Assembly (NCBI RefSeq): GCF_003217775.1 | Contig: NZ_QJVJ01000009.1 | Coordinates: 1-64,000 of the forward strand | DNA length: 64,000 bases | Source: Paenibacillus flagellatus | GTDB lineage: Bacteria; Bacillota; Bacilli; Paenibacillales; NBRC-103111 | Direction of reading: 5' to 3' | Part shown: positions 49,362 through 56,970 of the stretch, one piece after another | Layout: each line of letters opens with the position of its first letter | Position numbering within the stretch: the first letter of the stretch is position 1 | Program-made: the position numbers and the translations under genes | Notes under the pieces: model-generated | What the model saw: the letters and a program-made list of their open reading frames with translations, nothing else | Told to the model about the DNA's origin: nothing | Databases searched by the model: none

Positions 49362-49395
49362 CTTTCCTGTTGCTGATGCAGGATATGGGCAGGCC

Positions 49396-49935
49396 TTAAT
49401 CCGCATACACCACGAAATGCAATTCCTTATGATCACGCTTCAGTCCATAGCAAACATCAAGCGGCAAAGGGATGGTATAGCCTTGGCTCCTGACCTCGAT
49501 AGGAGTTTTGTAAGCGTAGAACGGTAACGGCAATTGCGATTGAAAGAACAACCTCCATCCGTTGTCGCACCGCAGATAAACCTCATTGTCGTTGATCGAA
49601 ACATGTACAAAGAGTTCGTCCGCAGAAAAGACATAATGGGAAGGGAAGCAAAGGCCATTCTCGCTTACTGTGAGCCCCACAGAAGCTTGTTGGTTCACTC
49701 GGAAGATCTTTGTCCTGTCTGACTTATACAATCCGTCTACAGCCGATTTCACTCGTTCTGATAATGCGGACAGCAGATCGGGCAAGCTACCGATCAGCTT
49801 GACTATTGCCCGCAGAGGCATCCGCAATAAATCCACATTGATGTACAATTCCTTCATCTGGCGATCCGCAAACATTCCACCGCTGACTGCTCCGGGACTG
49901 TACATTTTGAACAGATATACCTTCCAGCCACTCAT
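49396..49935 (-). CDS. hypothetical protein
   Basis: A 179-residue protein of no family I recognise. It has no signal or membrane segment; the N-terminal half is helical (RAIVKLIGSLPDLLSALSER) and the C-terminal half appears beta-rich (HVSINDNEVYLRCDNGWRLFF). It starts within the last codons of the upstream gene (ATGA overlap), so the two are coupled. It is the last gene of the leftward small-gene run. Confidence 0.65.
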   Translation of the reverse strand: MSGWKVYLFKMYSPGAVSGGMFADRQMKELYINVDLLRMPLRAIVKLIGSLPDLLSALSERVKSAVDGLYKSDRTKIFRVNQQASVGLTVSENGLCFPSHYVFSADELFVHVSINDNEVYLRCDNGWRLFFQSQLPLPFYAYKTPIEVRSQGYTIPLPLDVCYGLKRDHKELHFVVYAD

Positions 49936-50186
49936 TGCTCGATTGTTTCACGGATGAACCTGAATTTGACCCGCAGCCCGCTGAATGGAACATCCTTCGG
50001 CACCATGATTTCAATCCGTTCATTCCGGCATTCCGATTCACATACGAGCTTCCTTGAAGCGTCCGGTAATGTTATGTTTTGCAGCACAACAACTGCCGTA
50101 ATCGAAACTGTCGGATGCGGATGAAGTTCGACCTTGCTTCCGTTCGTTGCAGTTGGTAACTGAAATTGTTGCTGATGGTTGTTCAT
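49932..50186 (-). CDS. small hypothetical protein
   Basis: An 84-residue protein with a Gln/Asn-rich start (MNNHQQQFQLP) and a predicted beta-rich body (VSITAVVVLQNITLP, LRVKFRFIRET). The ATG follows GGAGGAATATACGC. Overlaps the next gene by 4 bp. No family is recognised. Confidence 0.62.
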   Translation of the reverse strand: MNNHQQQFQLPTATNGSKVELHPHPTVSITAVVVLQNITLPDASRKLVCESECRNERIEIMVPKDVPFSGLRVKFRFIRETIEQ

Positions 50187-50284
50187 GCGTATATTCCTCC
50201 AATGTGAATTTGGTGATCTAAGAAGACAGCGGCCAGCTATTACAGCAAGCCGCTGCGGATGGAACTGCGTTCAATATCCGCTGA

Positions 50285-50905
50285 TTACGAAGTCATAAGA
50301 CCCCGTTCCCTGAGACTGATGAATTGGTCCCCGCCTACAATGATATGATCGAGCACTTCGATGCCAGTCACATCCCCGGCTTCGACCAGACGAGCCGTGA
50401 GTTGAATGTCTTCTTGTGACGGTGTGCAGTCGCCGCTCGGATGGTTGTGCGAAACTACGATTGAGGCTGCGGATCGCTTGATGGCAGCTCGAAAGACTTC
50501 GCGTGGATGCACGATGGCTGCATTGAGCGAACCTTTCGAGATCGTCTCCGGTCGCCCGATGACATGGTTCTTGGTGTTCAGAAAAAGAACAACGAAGTGC
50601 TCCTGTTGCAGATACCTCATCTCTGGAATCAGCAAATCGGCTGCATCCTTGGGGGAGCGAATCACATGCGGATGACTGTAAACAGGTGCATTCAATCTCC
50701 GTGCGAGTTGCAGGGCGGCGATGATTTGGCGTGCTTTCACTTTGCCGATGCCCTTGATGGCGGTCAGTTCCTGCTCAGTGACATTCATCAGATCGGTCAG
50801 CGACGGGAAACGGGCAAAGATTTGATCCACGACATAGGAATCCGGCTTTTCGGCAAGTGCCTCGGTAAACAGCGTTTTGATTGACGACATTTCATATACA
50901 TTCAT
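50285..50905 (-). CDS. radC: RadC/JAMM-domain protein
   Basis: The product of about 206 residues has an N-terminal helix-hairpin-helix region (LTAIKGIGKVKARQIIAALQ) and a C-terminal RadC domain with the metal motif SHNHPSGDCTPSQED. The RadC name comes from an old repair phenotype; the fold is a JAMM metallo-isopeptidase/nuclease-like domain, and copies are common in mobile elements. The ATG at 50905 has GGAGG 8 nt upstream; the ATG at 50920 contains that ribosome site. It stands inside the small-gene run. Confidence 0.9.
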   Translation of the reverse strand: MNVYEMSSIKTLFTEALAEKPDSYVVDQIFARFPSLTDLMNVTEQELTAIKGIGKVKARQIIAALQLARRLNAPVYSHPHVIRSPKDAADLLIPEMRYLQQEHFVVLFLNTKNHVIGRPETISKGSLNAAIVHPREVFRAAIKRSAASIVVSHNHPSGDCTPSQEDIQLTARLVEAGDVTGIEVLDHIIVGGDQFISLRERGLMTS

Positions 50906-51021
50906 GTGGTTGACCTCCATTGAAATGCAAAAAGGAGAAGCCGCGGCGGCTCCTCCTGTTGCGTGATAGATGAATTTGAATTATGATGATGACAACGTAT
51001 TTTTTCTTTGTCGCTCCGTCT

Positions 51022-51204
51022 CTATTTGCGGGCGACTTTTTCTTTTTCTTGAGCTTCAATCTGCATTTCAATCATGACCAGCTTGACCAGCGTATGAGCG
51101 TATACCCTGCCTTCCTCAGTATCAAAGCTGGCGTTGCGATCCATCATCCGCATTGCTGCCATCAACTGGTTCCTTCTGGCTAACAAATCCTGCACGTTCT
51201 CCAT
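51022..51204 (-). CDS. small hypothetical protein
   Basis: A 60-residue, helical, Met-rich protein (MENVQDLLARRNQLMAAMRM...). The ATG at 51204 is 8 nt after GGAGG; the in-frame GTG three codons earlier overlaps it. No family is recognised. Same strand and spacing as its neighbours. Confidence 0.55.
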   Translation of the reverse strand: MENVQDLLARRNQLMAAMRMMDRNASFDTEEGRVYAHTLVKLVMIEMQIEAQEKEKVARK

Positions 51205-51329
51205 GTGACTCACCTCCCTTCAATGGCATGGAAAATAACCCTCCTGTCGATACAACAGCACGGCTACCTGCATTGACCGTCCTATTCGCTTGAATGGCGA
51301 CAGTTGCCGTTTCCGACGAGCTCCGCCAT

Positions 51330-51509
51330 TCATCTGAAGATCGGCGATGCCTGAACGGTGTAAGTAATCAGAACCGTAACCTGTCCATTGCGAAGGGCGA
51401 CAACGGCATGCTTCCCTGCATCCAGCTTTACAGAGTAGATGTATCCTTTTTGTTCGCAGAATCCGAGATATTCCTTCTGGCTGTTACGTTTGAATGATTC
51501 GTAAGTCAT
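51330..51509 (-). CDS. small hypothetical protein
   Basis: A 59-residue protein starting MTYESFKRNSQKEYLGFCEQ, followed by alternating hydrophobic residues that suggest a small beta sheet (KGYIYSVKL, HAVVALRNGQVTVLITYTV). The start at 51509 follows GGAGACTGGAGAG; the frame is open to 51548, overlapping the upstream gene by 4 bp, so an upstream start is possible. No family is recognised. Confidence 0.5.
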   Translation of the reverse strand: MTYESFKRNSQKEYLGFCEQKGYIYSVKLDAGKHAVVALRNGQVTVLITYTVQASPIFR

Positions 51510-51544
51510 CTCTCCAGTCTCCTTTCCTCCGAAATCGTACATCC

Positions 51545-51763
51545 TCACGCCCCCGCCAGTCGTTTCCTGTGCCGTTGCAGTTGCCCGGGAAATTCGCGTT
51601 GAAAGTAGGCAACGGTCCAGCGAGCGGCGGTTTCTTCATCTACGCCATAGGTTCGGCGGCAGTAGGTTAGAAGAACGCGGCCAGCCATACTGAAGTGTCC
51701 ATTCATAACAAGCTGCTTCAGAACGGTAGAAACATCTTCTGGCAATCCTATTTTCACAACCAT
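51545..51763 (-). CDS. small hypothetical protein
   Basis: A 72-residue protein (MVVKIGLPEDVSTVLKQLVM...) with basic C-terminus (QRHRKRLAGA). The ATG at 51763 follows GGGGGTGAACAAC; a GTG lies three codons earlier. It could be a small DNA-binding protein, but there is no clear HTH. Unknown function. Confidence 0.55.
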   Translation of the reverse strand: MVVKIGLPEDVSTVLKQLVMNGHFSMAGRVLLTYCRRTYGVDEETAARWTVAYFQREFPGQLQRHRKRLAGA

Positions 51764-51840
51764 GTTGTTCACCCCCTTTCAAGTGGAATAGCGGTATAAA
51801 AACAAAGCGAGCCAAGGATCGCTCCCTGACTCGCTGGAAA

Positions 51841-52560
51841 TCAATATTTTTGCAGTACAAGATTGACGATGGCATCGACTACCGGATCGAATCTGGCTAC
51901 CTTCGCCTTATTTCCTCGCAACGAGTAGCCCGGATGATAGGTACGATAAGAGTGATACGGCAGCTTATCATGGATGACTCGACATAACAGATTGAGCGGC
52001 ATTCCATTCACTGAATCCAGAACCGACCCGGCAAAAGTTCGTTGCAGTCTGTCGTCATAATACGGCCCGGTAAAAAAGAGAACAACATCAGGACTAAGTA
52101 TCTTAATCTCATAAGGTAGCAACGGGAAATTGTTGCAGATAATCTCTTCAACTTCGGGTGAGGGTCTTGTCCTGTTCTGATCGAGCTTGATCAGATTGCT
52201 GGTCATATAACCGTCTTTAGGGCCGCCGGTATTTAGCTTATCATAGATGATTCTGCATGCTCTCCAGAAAGGTGTATGTCCCCATTTACCATCCCGCCTG
52301 AACCGGATGTAATCGTTCTGTAAGTCGCAAATTGCCTCCTCCGGTTCTCGATCTACGTGATCAATATATTGTCCCCAACCGTTTGTTTCCTTCCCAACAA
52401 ATAGTACTTTGATCGAAGCCTCTTGATAAGGCTCATCCGCATCGATCAGAAACGGATTAGATAAGCTATGCAGGTTAACGTTCCCATCTGCAAGTGCTCC
52501 TTTCAACCGGTTCCAGTATTCCAAATACATCACCTGTAACTGCTCTCCGATCTGATTCAT
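51841..52560 (-). CDS. uncharacterised protein, possibly uracil-DNA-glycosylase fold
   Basis: The 239-residue product has a strand-motif pattern IKVLFVGKETNGWG near the N-terminal third, a middle segment LSPDVVLFFTGPYYD, and YRTYHPGYSLRG near the C-terminus. This order (glycine-rich nucleotide-contact loop, hydrophobic strand, late HP motif) is reminiscent of the uracil-DNA glycosylase superfamily, but key motifs differ and I would not assign activity. It is the first gene of the leftward small-gene run. Ribosome site AAAGGA is about 12 nt upstream. Confidence 0.6.
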   Translation of the reverse strand: MNQIGEQLQVMYLEYWNRLKGALADGNVNLHSLSNPFLIDADEPYQEASIKVLFVGKETNGWGQYIDHVDREPEEAICDLQNDYIRFRRDGKWGHTPFWRACRIIYDKLNTGGPKDGYMTSNLIKLDQNRTRPSPEVEEIICNNFPLLPYEIKILSPDVVLFFTGPYYDDRLQRTFAGSVLDSVNGMPLNLLCRVIHDKLPYHSYRTYHPGYSLRGNKAKVARFDPVVDAIVNLVLQKY

Positions 52561-52628
52561 TCAACAGCAATCCTTTCATTCGGTTATGGTGATTGTCTAC
52601 GAGAATCAACAATCCGGGTTTCAAAACG

Positions 52629-52685
52629 AAAAAAGACTTGGATCACTGTCGGCAAGCGACTGATACCAAGTCTTTCGTACAACAG
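52629..52685 (-). terminator. terminator after the second XRE gene
   Basis: On the minus strand AAGACTTGG (76-85 side) and CCAAGTCTT flank a 34-nt loop, followed by TTTTCG. The remainder of 52561-52800 holds nothing else I can identify. Confidence 0.6.
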
Positions 52686-52800
52686 GGGTGGGGCATGAAA
52701 CGGCAGGCCACCCCCTCGCAAATAATGCAGGGTGGTATCCCCGGAAAATATATGTGATTTTTCCCCCTATTGGGCCTTTTTTATCGAATGCAGTCTTCTT

Positions 52801-53163
52801 TTAACGTCCTTTGCGATCCATAGCGTTCAGGAATTCGCGGGCCATTGTAAGCACGAAATTGACCTCATCTACGCTACGATCAGCTATTAATGTGTTCAAA
52901 GCCCTGATCTTATTCTGAATCTCATCTGCATCAGGATGCTTTGCATTGCCATCTGCAATCTCAAATAGCTCGGCAGGCTTGATTCCGAGTGCTGCAATGA
53001 TCTTGCCCAGCGATTCCAGTGATATATTACGGGTTCCTCTTTCCACATCGCTTATATAGCTATAGCTTAGGCCGGATTGCTCCGCCAACAGCTCTTGCGT
53101 CATCCCTCTAAGTTTTCGGATGTTGCGGATTTGATCCCCAACCAATTGTTTGAATTCTACCAT
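52801..53163 (-). CDS. XRE-family HTH regulator
   Basis: The 120-residue product has a Cro/C1-type HTH (GMTQELLAEQSGLSYSYISDVERGTRNISLES, about 20-50) and a C-terminal helix. It resembles short repressors of the SinR/XRE type. The ATG follows AGGGGTGACG. It is divergent from the SLH gene and may repress it or the small-gene run. Coding is well supported. Confidence 0.87.
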   Translation of the reverse strand: MVEFKQLVGDQIRNIRKLRGMTQELLAEQSGLSYSYISDVERGTRNISLESLGKIIAALGIKPAELFEIADGNAKHPDADEIQNKIRALNTLIADRSVDEVNFVLTMAREFLNAMDRKGR

Positions 53164-53232
53164 TACGTCACCCCTACTTCAGATTAGTAGAGGACGACTG
53201 AGACGCTTATCCTATCATAGTGACACTCGAAC

Positions 53233-53261
53233 TACACATATAAGTTAAATAACTGTATAAT
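53233..53261 (+). promoter_or_regulatory. promoter of the SLH gene
   Basis: TACACA (53233-53238), 17-nt spacer, perfect TATAAT (53256-53261). Confidence 0.6.
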
Positions 53262-53290
53262 AGCCCTGACTGGCTACTGCCATAATTCTA

Positions 53291-53335
53291 CAAACCTCAC
53301 CAATGGGGAGGTGCCGCTAAAACCAGAGGAAACAA
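53291..53335 (+). promoter_or_regulatory. structured leader of the SLH gene, weakly riboswitch-like
   Basis: The sequence CAAACCTCACC-aat-GGGGAGGTG, then CCGCTAAAACCAGAGG, lies in the 5' leader between the promoter and the ribosome site. A stem CCTCACC/GGGGAGG is possible. CAAACC and CGC-AAA-CC blocks recall the cyclic-di-GMP-I riboswitch core, but the GNRA loop and exact GGGACGCAAAGCC block are absent. Treat as a structured leader of unknown ligand. Confidence 0.25.
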
Positions 53336-53389
53336 ATCATCCAAAGAGAATTGAAAAACAATCATCTGCACCGAAAGGAGAAACACACC

Positions 53390-55117
53390 ATGTCAATGAA
53401 GAGAATGACATCGCTAATCATTACAGCACTTTTAATGTTCAGCATGCTTGGAACAGCGTCAGCAGCACTACCTGAGTACGGAGAAGAATGGCAGAATGCA
53501 CCGGAAAAGACACCATCAGTGTCATTTACAGACCTTCCGACAACGCATTGGGCTTACAAGTACATAGCTGAAATGGTTAATCGGAAAGTGATTGACGGTT
53601 ATCCCGATCACAAGTTTCGACCAGAGAACACCATCACTCGGGCTGAATTCGCAAAGATCATGGTAACGGCTTCAGGTATTAAGCCAAACAAGGTGAATTA
53701 TTCATCATTTTCCGATATTCCGGCTACAAACTGGGCATCACCGTTTGCAGAAGCGGTTAAGGACTACCTGAACGGGTATCGTACGGCAAACGGCCAGTAC
53801 ATTTTCAATCCTTCTGCACCTGCCTTGCGTGAAGATATCACAGTAGCCCTCGTCAAGTTAAAAGGATACGATATGAGCCGCTTGCCAGATCAAAGCACCA
53901 TTCAAGCGATGTTTAAAGATTACAACGGCATATCCGAGTCCGCCAAAAATTACGTAGCCATAGCAGTCGAGAATGGATTGGTCTCCGGGTTCCCCGATGA
54001 AACATTCCGTCCGCAAGCAACTGTTACTCGTGCTGAAGCTACAGTAATGCTCTGGAGGGCGTACCAATATGGAAGTGACAATAAAGAAGTCGGGGGCGGC
54101 AATCCATCGACTACCTCACCAACGCTTCCGGCAACAAAACCAGATCCATCAGGAACGGGTTCATCACCATCTACCGAACCGCAACAGCCGTCACAAGCAG
54201 AGAAATTCAGTGTAGAAACGCTTGTTGGCGGATCAGGTGCAGGTGATGTAGACGGGCCAGTGCGTATGGCCAAAATCAATCAGATCGACAGCATGGTTGT
54301 CGACAAGGACAATAACGTTTACTTTCTGGACAGCCAGAAGATGAAGATTCGCAAGTTCAACAACTCGAATGGAACTGTAGAAACCTACAAGACCATTGAT
54401 AAAGACTTCAACTGGGATTACAAGAACGCCAATGGGCAGAACAAGCATTTTGACTACAAAAGTCTGACACCGATGAAGCTAGCTTACAACAATGCGAACA
54501 ACAAGCTGTACCTTGCTGCGAAGGTGTCGGCTCGTTCCATCATCTACGACATCACATCCGGCGTTAGTGTAGCAACGTATGACTTGAACCATGAGGAAGC
54601 CCGGTTCTATGACTTCATCACTTTTCCTGATTCCCGGAGCGTTCTGTATGGTGTCACAGGCACCCATGAATCGCATGTGTATGAGGGCCAGCTTAATCAG
54701 GCTCAAGTAGAACGGGTAGCCAGTAGCACAGACTACAGTACGCTTGATCTGTCTGATTACTACGGCTACGCTCCAGTTGCCGGGGCATTCGCGACAAACA
54801 ACAACTTGTATGTGTTTGGGCGAAGCAAAATGTACAGCCTGCAACTGTTTCCGGTGAAGGTAGACAAGGTATCTGAATATGAAGACATTCGTTTTGACAG
54901 CGTAGCCGCGAACAATGGCAAGTTGTATATGACGAACGCGGGAACGGTATATGAGATGGGAGCGGGCGGTAATATGATTACCTTCGTTGACGAGAGCAAT
55001 TTGAAATACAAGGATGGTACACCGATCAAGAAGATGAAGCAGTTGAGTTTCGACAACAACGGAAATGTCATTTTCTACGACGACGAGAGCAAATCCATCC
55101 GCAGAATCAATCTGTAA
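53390..55117 (+). CDS. secreted SLH-domain surface protein with propeller-like C-terminal domain
   Basis: The product of about 575 residues has a signal peptide (KRMTSLIITALLMFSMLGTA, cut after ASA) and three S-layer homology repeats: FTDLPTTHWAYKYIAEMVN (about 40), FSDIPATNWASPFAEAVKD (about 105) and FKDYNGISESAKNYVAIAVE (about 165). A Thr/Pro/Ser linker (220-265) and a C-terminal half with repeated NNKLYLAAK / NNNLYVFGR / NGKLYMTNA strands, like an NHL or beta-propeller sensor, follow. SLH repeats hold proteins to pyruvylated wall polymer. The ATG 53390 follows AAAGGAG. It is an unusual cargo for such an element. Confidence 0.87.
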   Translation: MSMKRMTSLIITALLMFSMLGTASAALPEYGEEWQNAPEKTPSVSFTDLPTTHWAYKYIAEMVNRKVIDGYPDHKFRPENTITRAEFAKIMVTASGIKPNKVNYSSFSDIPATNWASPFAEAVKDYLNGYRTANGQYIFNPSAPALREDITVALVKLKGYDMSRLPDQSTIQAMFKDYNGISESAKNYVAIAVENGLVSGFPDETFRPQATVTRAEATVMLWRAYQYGSDNKEVGGGNPSTTSPTLPATKPDPSGTGSSPSTEPQQPSQAEKFSVETLVGGSGAGDVDGPVRMAKINQIDSMVVDKDNNVYFLDSQKMKIRKFNNSNGTVETYKTIDKDFNWDYKNANGQNKHFDYKSLTPMKLAYNNANNKLYLAAKVSARSIIYDITSGVSVATYDLNHEEARFYDFITFPDSRSVLYGVTGTHESHVYEGQLNQAQVERVASSTDYSTLDLSDYYGYAPVAGAFATNNNLYVFGRSKMYSLQLFPVKVDKVSEYEDIRFDSVAANNGKLYMTNAGTVYEMGAGGNMITFVDESNLKYKDGTPIKKMKQLSFDNNGNVIFYDDESKSIRRINL

Positions 55118-55203
55118 ATGTGTAGCCATCCACATGAGCAACGCAATTTCACTATACGAGTGGGAGAATGGATGATGTCTTTGTAAGAAGGAAGGTCTGA
55201 ATT

Positions 55204-55401
55204 ATGGCAACAACAGCATTGTTATTGAAAATCGTCGGAGCAATTATTCAAGTGAGCAGCATTGTCTACACGATCACTGCAATATCGAAAAAGAGGGGAA
55301 AACATATCTGGATCGGCGTTGCTTTGTTCATTGTCGCATGTCTGATATTGACTCAGGCTACGCACATGGAAGACCGTATTCGCGGAGGATACGGATACTG
55401 A
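55204..55401 (+). CDS. small membrane protein, two helices
   Basis: A 65-residue protein with hydrophobic segments at about 5-26 and 34-52 and a short charged tail. The ATG follows AAGGAAGGTCTGAATT. It lies between the SLH gene and a second membrane protein, all in one direction. No family is recognised. Confidence 0.58.
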   Translation: MATTALLLKIVGAIIQVSSIVYTITAISKKRGKHIWIGVALFIVACLILTQATHMEDRIRGGYGY

Positions 55402-55494
55402 AGTTACTGGAAGAAACATCGCGGCGGAGAGGACGAACCTGTTCTTTCCGCTTTTGTCTGCATTCAAGGACTTAGCCGGGAGGCAGGATATATA

Positions 55495-55851
55495 TTGGAT
55501 AAGCTCATCGAATTGTTTTTAGGGGAAGCATTTAAAGCGGGATTGCATAAGTTGCTAGGTCATAAGCCTGAGCGGCCCAAGGATACTGCCGGAAGTATCG
55601 GATGTCTGATCATTATCTTGATGATTGCTCTCTATCCTATCGGTATTTATTGGCTGAAGCCATGGCTGGAGATCGGATCATTTTGGTATGAACACATCTA
55701 TACATGGCCGCTGTACATCATTGGCTTATGGATCGCTTACCACCTTCTTCGGTTTGTTCTCTACTGTATAAAGGAAATTCCATTCCTCACTATAATGCTT
55801 GCAGGAATCATCTGGTTCGGGTGGTATGCACATAAAAGAGGTTGGTTGTAG
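55495..55851 (+). CDS. small membrane protein, three helices
   Basis: A 118-residue protein with an amphipathic N-terminus and three membrane segments (about 33-53, 66-90, 96-112), rich in Trp and Ile. The start is TTG at 55495, after GGGAGGCAGG. No family is recognised. It could form a pore or an immunity-type protein; nothing in the sequence decides this. Confidence 0.6.
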   Translation: MDKLIELFLGEAFKAGLHKLLGHKPERPKDTAGSIGCLIIILMIALYPIGIYWLKPWLEIGSFWYEHIYTWPLYIIGLWIAYHLLRFVLYCIKEIPFLTIMLAGIIWFGWYAHKRGWL

Positions 55852-56191
55852 ATAGTAGTAATTGATTCTACATGTTAGCTGCCAGTTTTTTGATTTAATT
55901 CCCAAGCCGATTCAAAACCGAATTCGGATCATTATATTAATGCTACGTTACAATTCTTCTATGTTAACGATATATAGAATATTGATTTGCCAGTAGAAGG
56001 GCATCATCAGTATAAAGCAGGGGATCCCGACTGATTTATCGAAAATTATACCGGTATAAGATGGTACCGAGCCGGAGAACGGGAATTTAATTAAATTCAC
56101 TCCCAATTCACGTTACATTTTGAAATTGCGTTCTATATATAACAACGAAGCCAACCTGAGTATATCAGGCTGGCTTGTCATGAAAAGCGAC
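55852..56191. other. gene-free stretch with palindromes
   Basis: About 340 AT-rich bases without a supported gene. It holds two perfect palindromes, CCGAATTCGG (55918-55927) and TTATACCGGTATAA (56046-56059). A hairpin AAGCCA...TGGCTT (56148-56176) sits at its right end and probably ends transcription of the EcoRII-N-like gene. Confidence 0.55.
56148..56176 (-). terminator. terminator after the EcoRII-N-like gene
   Basis: AAGCCA-acctgagtatatcaggc-TGGCTT with an inner CCTGA/TCAGG stem, 16 bp after the stop. The U tract is weak. Confidence 0.5.
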
Positions 56192-56692
56192 TTATTTTAA
56201 TGCTATTCCAATCTTCAGCAAGGTATCAATGTCATTACTCGTAATTTCTTTGTTCTCCAGATTAACTGACTTATATTCAGTGCTAATATGCTTAACACCA
56301 AAAAGAAACTTCAATTTTTCGCAAAACTCGCTTTCTCTATTTGCAATAACGACCAGAACAGTATTGTCGCTTCTTAATCCAACGACCATTAAGTCATTCT
56401 CTTGAGCAAAATTAATAGCATTAGATTCAGTATAGTATAACCTGTGTTCTGTTCTGTCAGGGTCATATTCTCTCGCATCATACCAAGTTAATCTTCCTGT
56501 ATCCTGCATCAATTTTCCCTGCTTGTCTATATAAATGAATCTCGCATTAAAATACTGTCTTTTCAACCCGAATATATTTTTCAAAACTCTTACCCCATGA
56601 AACTCATGCTGATTGCTATTCCACTTATTGATTTCAACGGAACTTAGTATTTTTGCGGCAACACCTTTGAAATACAGTGATAGAAAGTCCAT
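56192..56692 (-). CDS. stand-alone EcoRII-N-like DNA-recognition protein
   Basis: The 166-residue product aligns by eye with the first 135 residues of the EcoRII-type endonuclease encoded at 58729: FLSLYFKGVAAKILSSVEIN against FLSQYFEGIAIKRLSAVEVN, SNQHEFHG against SNQHEFNG, LTWYDARE in both, and LLFGV near the end. In EcoRII this domain binds a second CCWGG site and holds the catalytic domain inactive. No catalytic PD...K region is present here. It is divergent from the methyltransferase. Possible roles are a specificity subunit, regulator or decoy; none is proven. The ATG follows GGGGG. Confidence 0.78.
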   Translation of the reverse strand: MDFLSLYFKGVAAKILSSVEINKWNSNQHEFHGVRVLKNIFGLKRQYFNARFIYIDKQGKLMQDTGRLTWYDAREYDPDRTEHRLYYTESNAINFAQENDLMVVGLRSDNTVLVVIANRESEFCEKLKFLFGVKHISTEYKSVNLENKEITSNDIDTLLKIGIALK

Positions 56693-56886
56693 TTAATAGC
56701 CCCCTTGTTACCGATAGATAAATCTGGTTTTGTTTATCGCATAACTCTATCTCAAGCCAAGCTTTCCTTGGAAATGTGATTAATATAAATATCGGTTCAA
56801 TATTCCAGAACTTTGATACCGGACAAGGTAAAACTTGTATTTATCTATTTCGCGAAAAACTTGAGACCTGCATTTAAAAATAAAGT

Positions 56887-56916
56887 TTGCGAAAATGTGT
56901 TCGCTTGTGATATTCT
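56887..56916 (+). promoter_or_regulatory. methyltransferase promoter
   Basis: TTGCGA (56887-56892), 18-nt spacer, TATTCT (56911-56916). The palindromic operator begins three bases downstream. Confidence 0.62.
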
Positions 56917-56918
56917 TA

Positions 56919-56953
56919 TGTCAAAAACGTTCCCCCTGGGAATATTTTTGACA
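56919..56953. promoter_or_regulatory. palindromic operator with embedded CCTGG site
   Basis: A 35-bp inverted repeat: TGTCAAAAA (56919-56927) mirrors TTTTTGACA (56945-56953), with inner TTCCC (56930-56934) and GGGAA (56938-56942). CCTGG, the EcoRII/Dcm recognition site, sits at 56935-56939. Overlap with the expected start of transcription suggests self-repression by the methyltransferase HTH, as known for M.EcoRII and M.SsoII. Confidence 0.72.
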
Positions 56954-56970
56954 GGGAGGCTAGTTCGACA

